From the NCBI GenBank assembly GCA_039920865.1, contig JBDSCZ010000251.1:1-8405 (forward strand): a stretch of DNA of 8,405 nt, given 5' to 3'. Positions 7,413 through 8,405 of the stretch are shown piece after piece. Numbering within the stretch: position 1 is the first letter of the stretch; the number at the start of each line of letters is the position of its first letter. This DNA comes from AVCC01 sp039920865. GTDB lineage: Bacteria > Pseudomonadota > Gammaproteobacteria > Burkholderiales > Burkholderiaceae_D. The notes below the pieces were generated by a model, which was given only the letters and a program-made list of their open reading frames with translations, ran no database searches and was not told the origin of the DNA. A program made the position numbers and the translations under genes.

Positions 7413-7430
7413 TGTCGCCGGCAGGCGACA
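7413..7430 (-). promoter_or_regulatory. GlrR-type operator, proximal dyad
   Basis: TGTCGCCGGCAGGCGACA is a 7-bp-arm inverted repeat with a 4-base centre. It fits TGTC-N10-GACA, which I recall as the GlrR operator at enterobacterial glmY/glmZ promoters. Its centre is about 130 bases upstream of the predicted sigma-54 start, a typical enhancer distance. It shares identical six-base arms and spacing with the dyad at 7480-7497. Confidence 0.75.
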
Positions 7431-7472
7431 ACTTGCCACATTGCTTTACGCAAGTCACTGATTTTAAAAGAT

Positions 7473-8405
7473 TTACTTCTGTCGCTCGTCGGCGACAGAA
7501 GTATCGTCGGCCCGGAACAGGCTCGGCGTCAGGCCGGATTTTTGCAGCAAGCGATAGAACTCGGTGCGGTTGCGCTCGGCCAACCTGGCCGCGTCGGCAA
7601 CATTGCCGTCGGTGAGCTTGAGCAGCTGGATCAGGTAGTTGCGCTCGAAGCGCTGCTTGGCGTCGGCGTAGCTCAATACCTCCAGCGACGGCACCCGCAG
7701 CGCGCGCTGCACCAGCGACAACGGCACCAGCGGCGAGGTCGCCAGCGCGCAGACTTGCTCGACCACGTTATTGAGCTGGCGTACGTTGCCCGGCCAGGCG
7801 GCGGTCATCAGCGCCTCCAGCGCATCGGGCGCAAAACCATTGAGCGGCTTGTGATACTTGATGGCAAGCTGTTGCAGAAAATGATTGGCCAGCAACGCGA
7901 TATCTTCGCGCCGCTCGGACAGCGGTGGCAGGCTCAGGGTCACTACGTTGAGGCGGTAATACAGATCCTCGCGGAACTGTCCCTCGGCCAGCGCGGCATC
8001 CAGATCGCGGTGGGTGGCCGACACGATTCGCACATCGATAGGCACCGCCCGGTCGGCGCCGACCGGGCGCACCGCGCGCTCCTGCAGCACGCGCAGCAAC
8101 TTCACTTGCAGCAACAGCGGCATGTCGCCGATTTCATCCAGAAACAGGGTGCCGCCATGCGCGGCCTGGAACAGGCCGTTACGGTTGCTGATCGCGCCGG
8201 TAAAGGCGCCCTTGACGTGTCCGAACAATTCGGACTCCAGCAATTGTTCCGGAATCGCGCCGCAATTGACCGCCACAAAGGGTGCGTTGGCGCGGCGACT
8301 GGCGCGATGGATCGCGCAGGCCAGCAATTCCTTGCCGCTGCCGCTCTCGCCGCGAATCAGGATGCTGGCGTCGGATGCCGCCACCAGCTTGGCCTCGGCC
8401 AGCAG
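7473..8405 (-). CDS. glrR: GlrR-like sigma-54 response regulator (N-terminus cut by window edge)
   Basis: This gene encodes the C-terminal 310 residues of a bacterial enhancer-binding protein that opens sigma-54 promoter complexes by ATP hydrolysis. Numbering from the window edge, it shows Walker A GESGSGKE (19-26), the sigma-54 contact loop GAFTGA (66-71), Walker B GGTLFLDEIGD (84-94), the arginine-finger region FREDLYYRLN (144-153), sensor II WPGNVRQL (204-211), and a Fis-type helix-turn-helix near 267-292 (GNVADAARLAERNRTEFYRLL). The open frame continues to the edge. The receiver domain and start, expected in GlrR, are not visible. LLAEAKLVAASDAS, GHVKGAFTGA, SNRNGLFQAAHGGTLF and NRTEFYRLL agree well with remembered GlrR/QseF sequences. 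GlrR pairs with the kinase GlrK, whose gene should lie nearby. The final residues ADDTSVADERQK look like an extra tail, partly encoded by an operator-like palindrome. The sigma-54 activator call is certain, and the GlrR identity is likely. Confidence 0.9.
   Translation of the reverse strand: MLAEAKLVAASDASILIRGESGSGKELLACAIHRASRRANAPFVAVNCGAIPEQLLESELFGHVKGAFTGAISNRNGLFQAAHGGTLFLDEIGDMPLLLQVKLLRVLQERAVRPVGADRAVPIDVRIVSATHRDLDAALAEGQFREDLYYRLNVVTLSLPPLSERREDIALLANHFLQQLAIKYHKPLNGFAPDALEALMTAAWPGNVRQLNNVVEQVCALATSPLVPLSLVQRALRVPSLEVLSYADAKQRFERNYLIQLLKLTDGNVADAARLAERNRTEFYRLLQKSGLTPSLFRADDTSVADERQK
7475..7502 (-). promoter_or_regulatory. GlrR-type operator, distal dyad overlapping the glrR stop
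   Basis: ACTTCTGTCGC (7475-7485) and GCGACAGAAGT (7492-7502) form a perfect 11-bp-arm inverted repeat with a 6-base centre. The inner core, 7480-7497, is TGTCGC-N6-GCGACA, the same as the proximal dyad and again TGTC-N10-GACA. It encodes the last residues and stop codon of the activator gene. In RNA it could also fold as a hairpin at the end of that gene, but no U-tract follows, so a pure terminator role is unlikely. Confidence 0.7.

Noticed and set aside
7417..7440. Second sigma-54-like match on the minus strand (TGGCAAGTTGTCGC)
   Set aside because: The spacing between GG and GC is nine instead of ten bases and the -12 element is poor. It also overlaps the proximal dyad.

Overview
The window looks like a chromosomal segment of a GC-rich betaproteobacterium, most likely Burkholderiales and perhaps an Oxalobacteraceae relative. 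This is inferred from three things: the gene types, the single-chain ~1190-residue indolepyruvate ferredoxin oxidoreductase, and the GlrR-like regulator. No RNA gene, insertion sequence, CRISPR array or integration site was seen.

Layout. (1) Positions 1-2786, minus strand: the N-terminal 928 residues of a cytosolic multi-PAS GGDEF-EAL protein (c-di-GMP turnover), cut by the left edge inside the EAL domain. It starts at GTG 2786 behind a perfect TATAAT box. (2) 2787-3092: a divergent intergenic region holding that promoter and the ribosome binding site of the next gene. (3) 3093-6653, plus strand: a complete fused 2-oxoacid:ferredoxin oxidoreductase (indolepyruvate family). It ends at a bidirectional terminator at 6679-6711 shared with the convergent gene. 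(4) 6769-7221, minus strand: a small exported protein with one BON domain. (5) 7222-7472: an unusually well-organised control region. (6) 7473-8405, minus strand: the AAA+ and DNA-binding part of a sigma-54 activator closely resembling GlrR (QseF), cut by the right edge.

The most interesting part is 7302-7502. Read on the minus strand toward the BON gene, it holds two 18-bp dyads with identical arms and spacing (TGTCGC-N6-GCGACA). Both fit TGTC-N10-GACA, which I recall as the GlrR operator at the enterobacterial glmY/glmZ promoters. A degenerate third dyad follows, then a near-consensus IHF site, then a textbook -24/-12 sigma-54 promoter (TGGCAC-N5-TTGCT) about 70 bases upstream of the BON start codon. 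All parts of a sigma-54 enhancer-IHF-promoter circuit are thus present next to the gene for the likely activator. The inference is that GlrR drives this envelope protein as its local target, rather than (or besides) a small RNA. The distal dyad overlaps the last codons and stop codon of glrR itself.

The c-di-GMP gene and the oxidoreductase have their own control regions and show no obvious link to the GlrR-BON unit.
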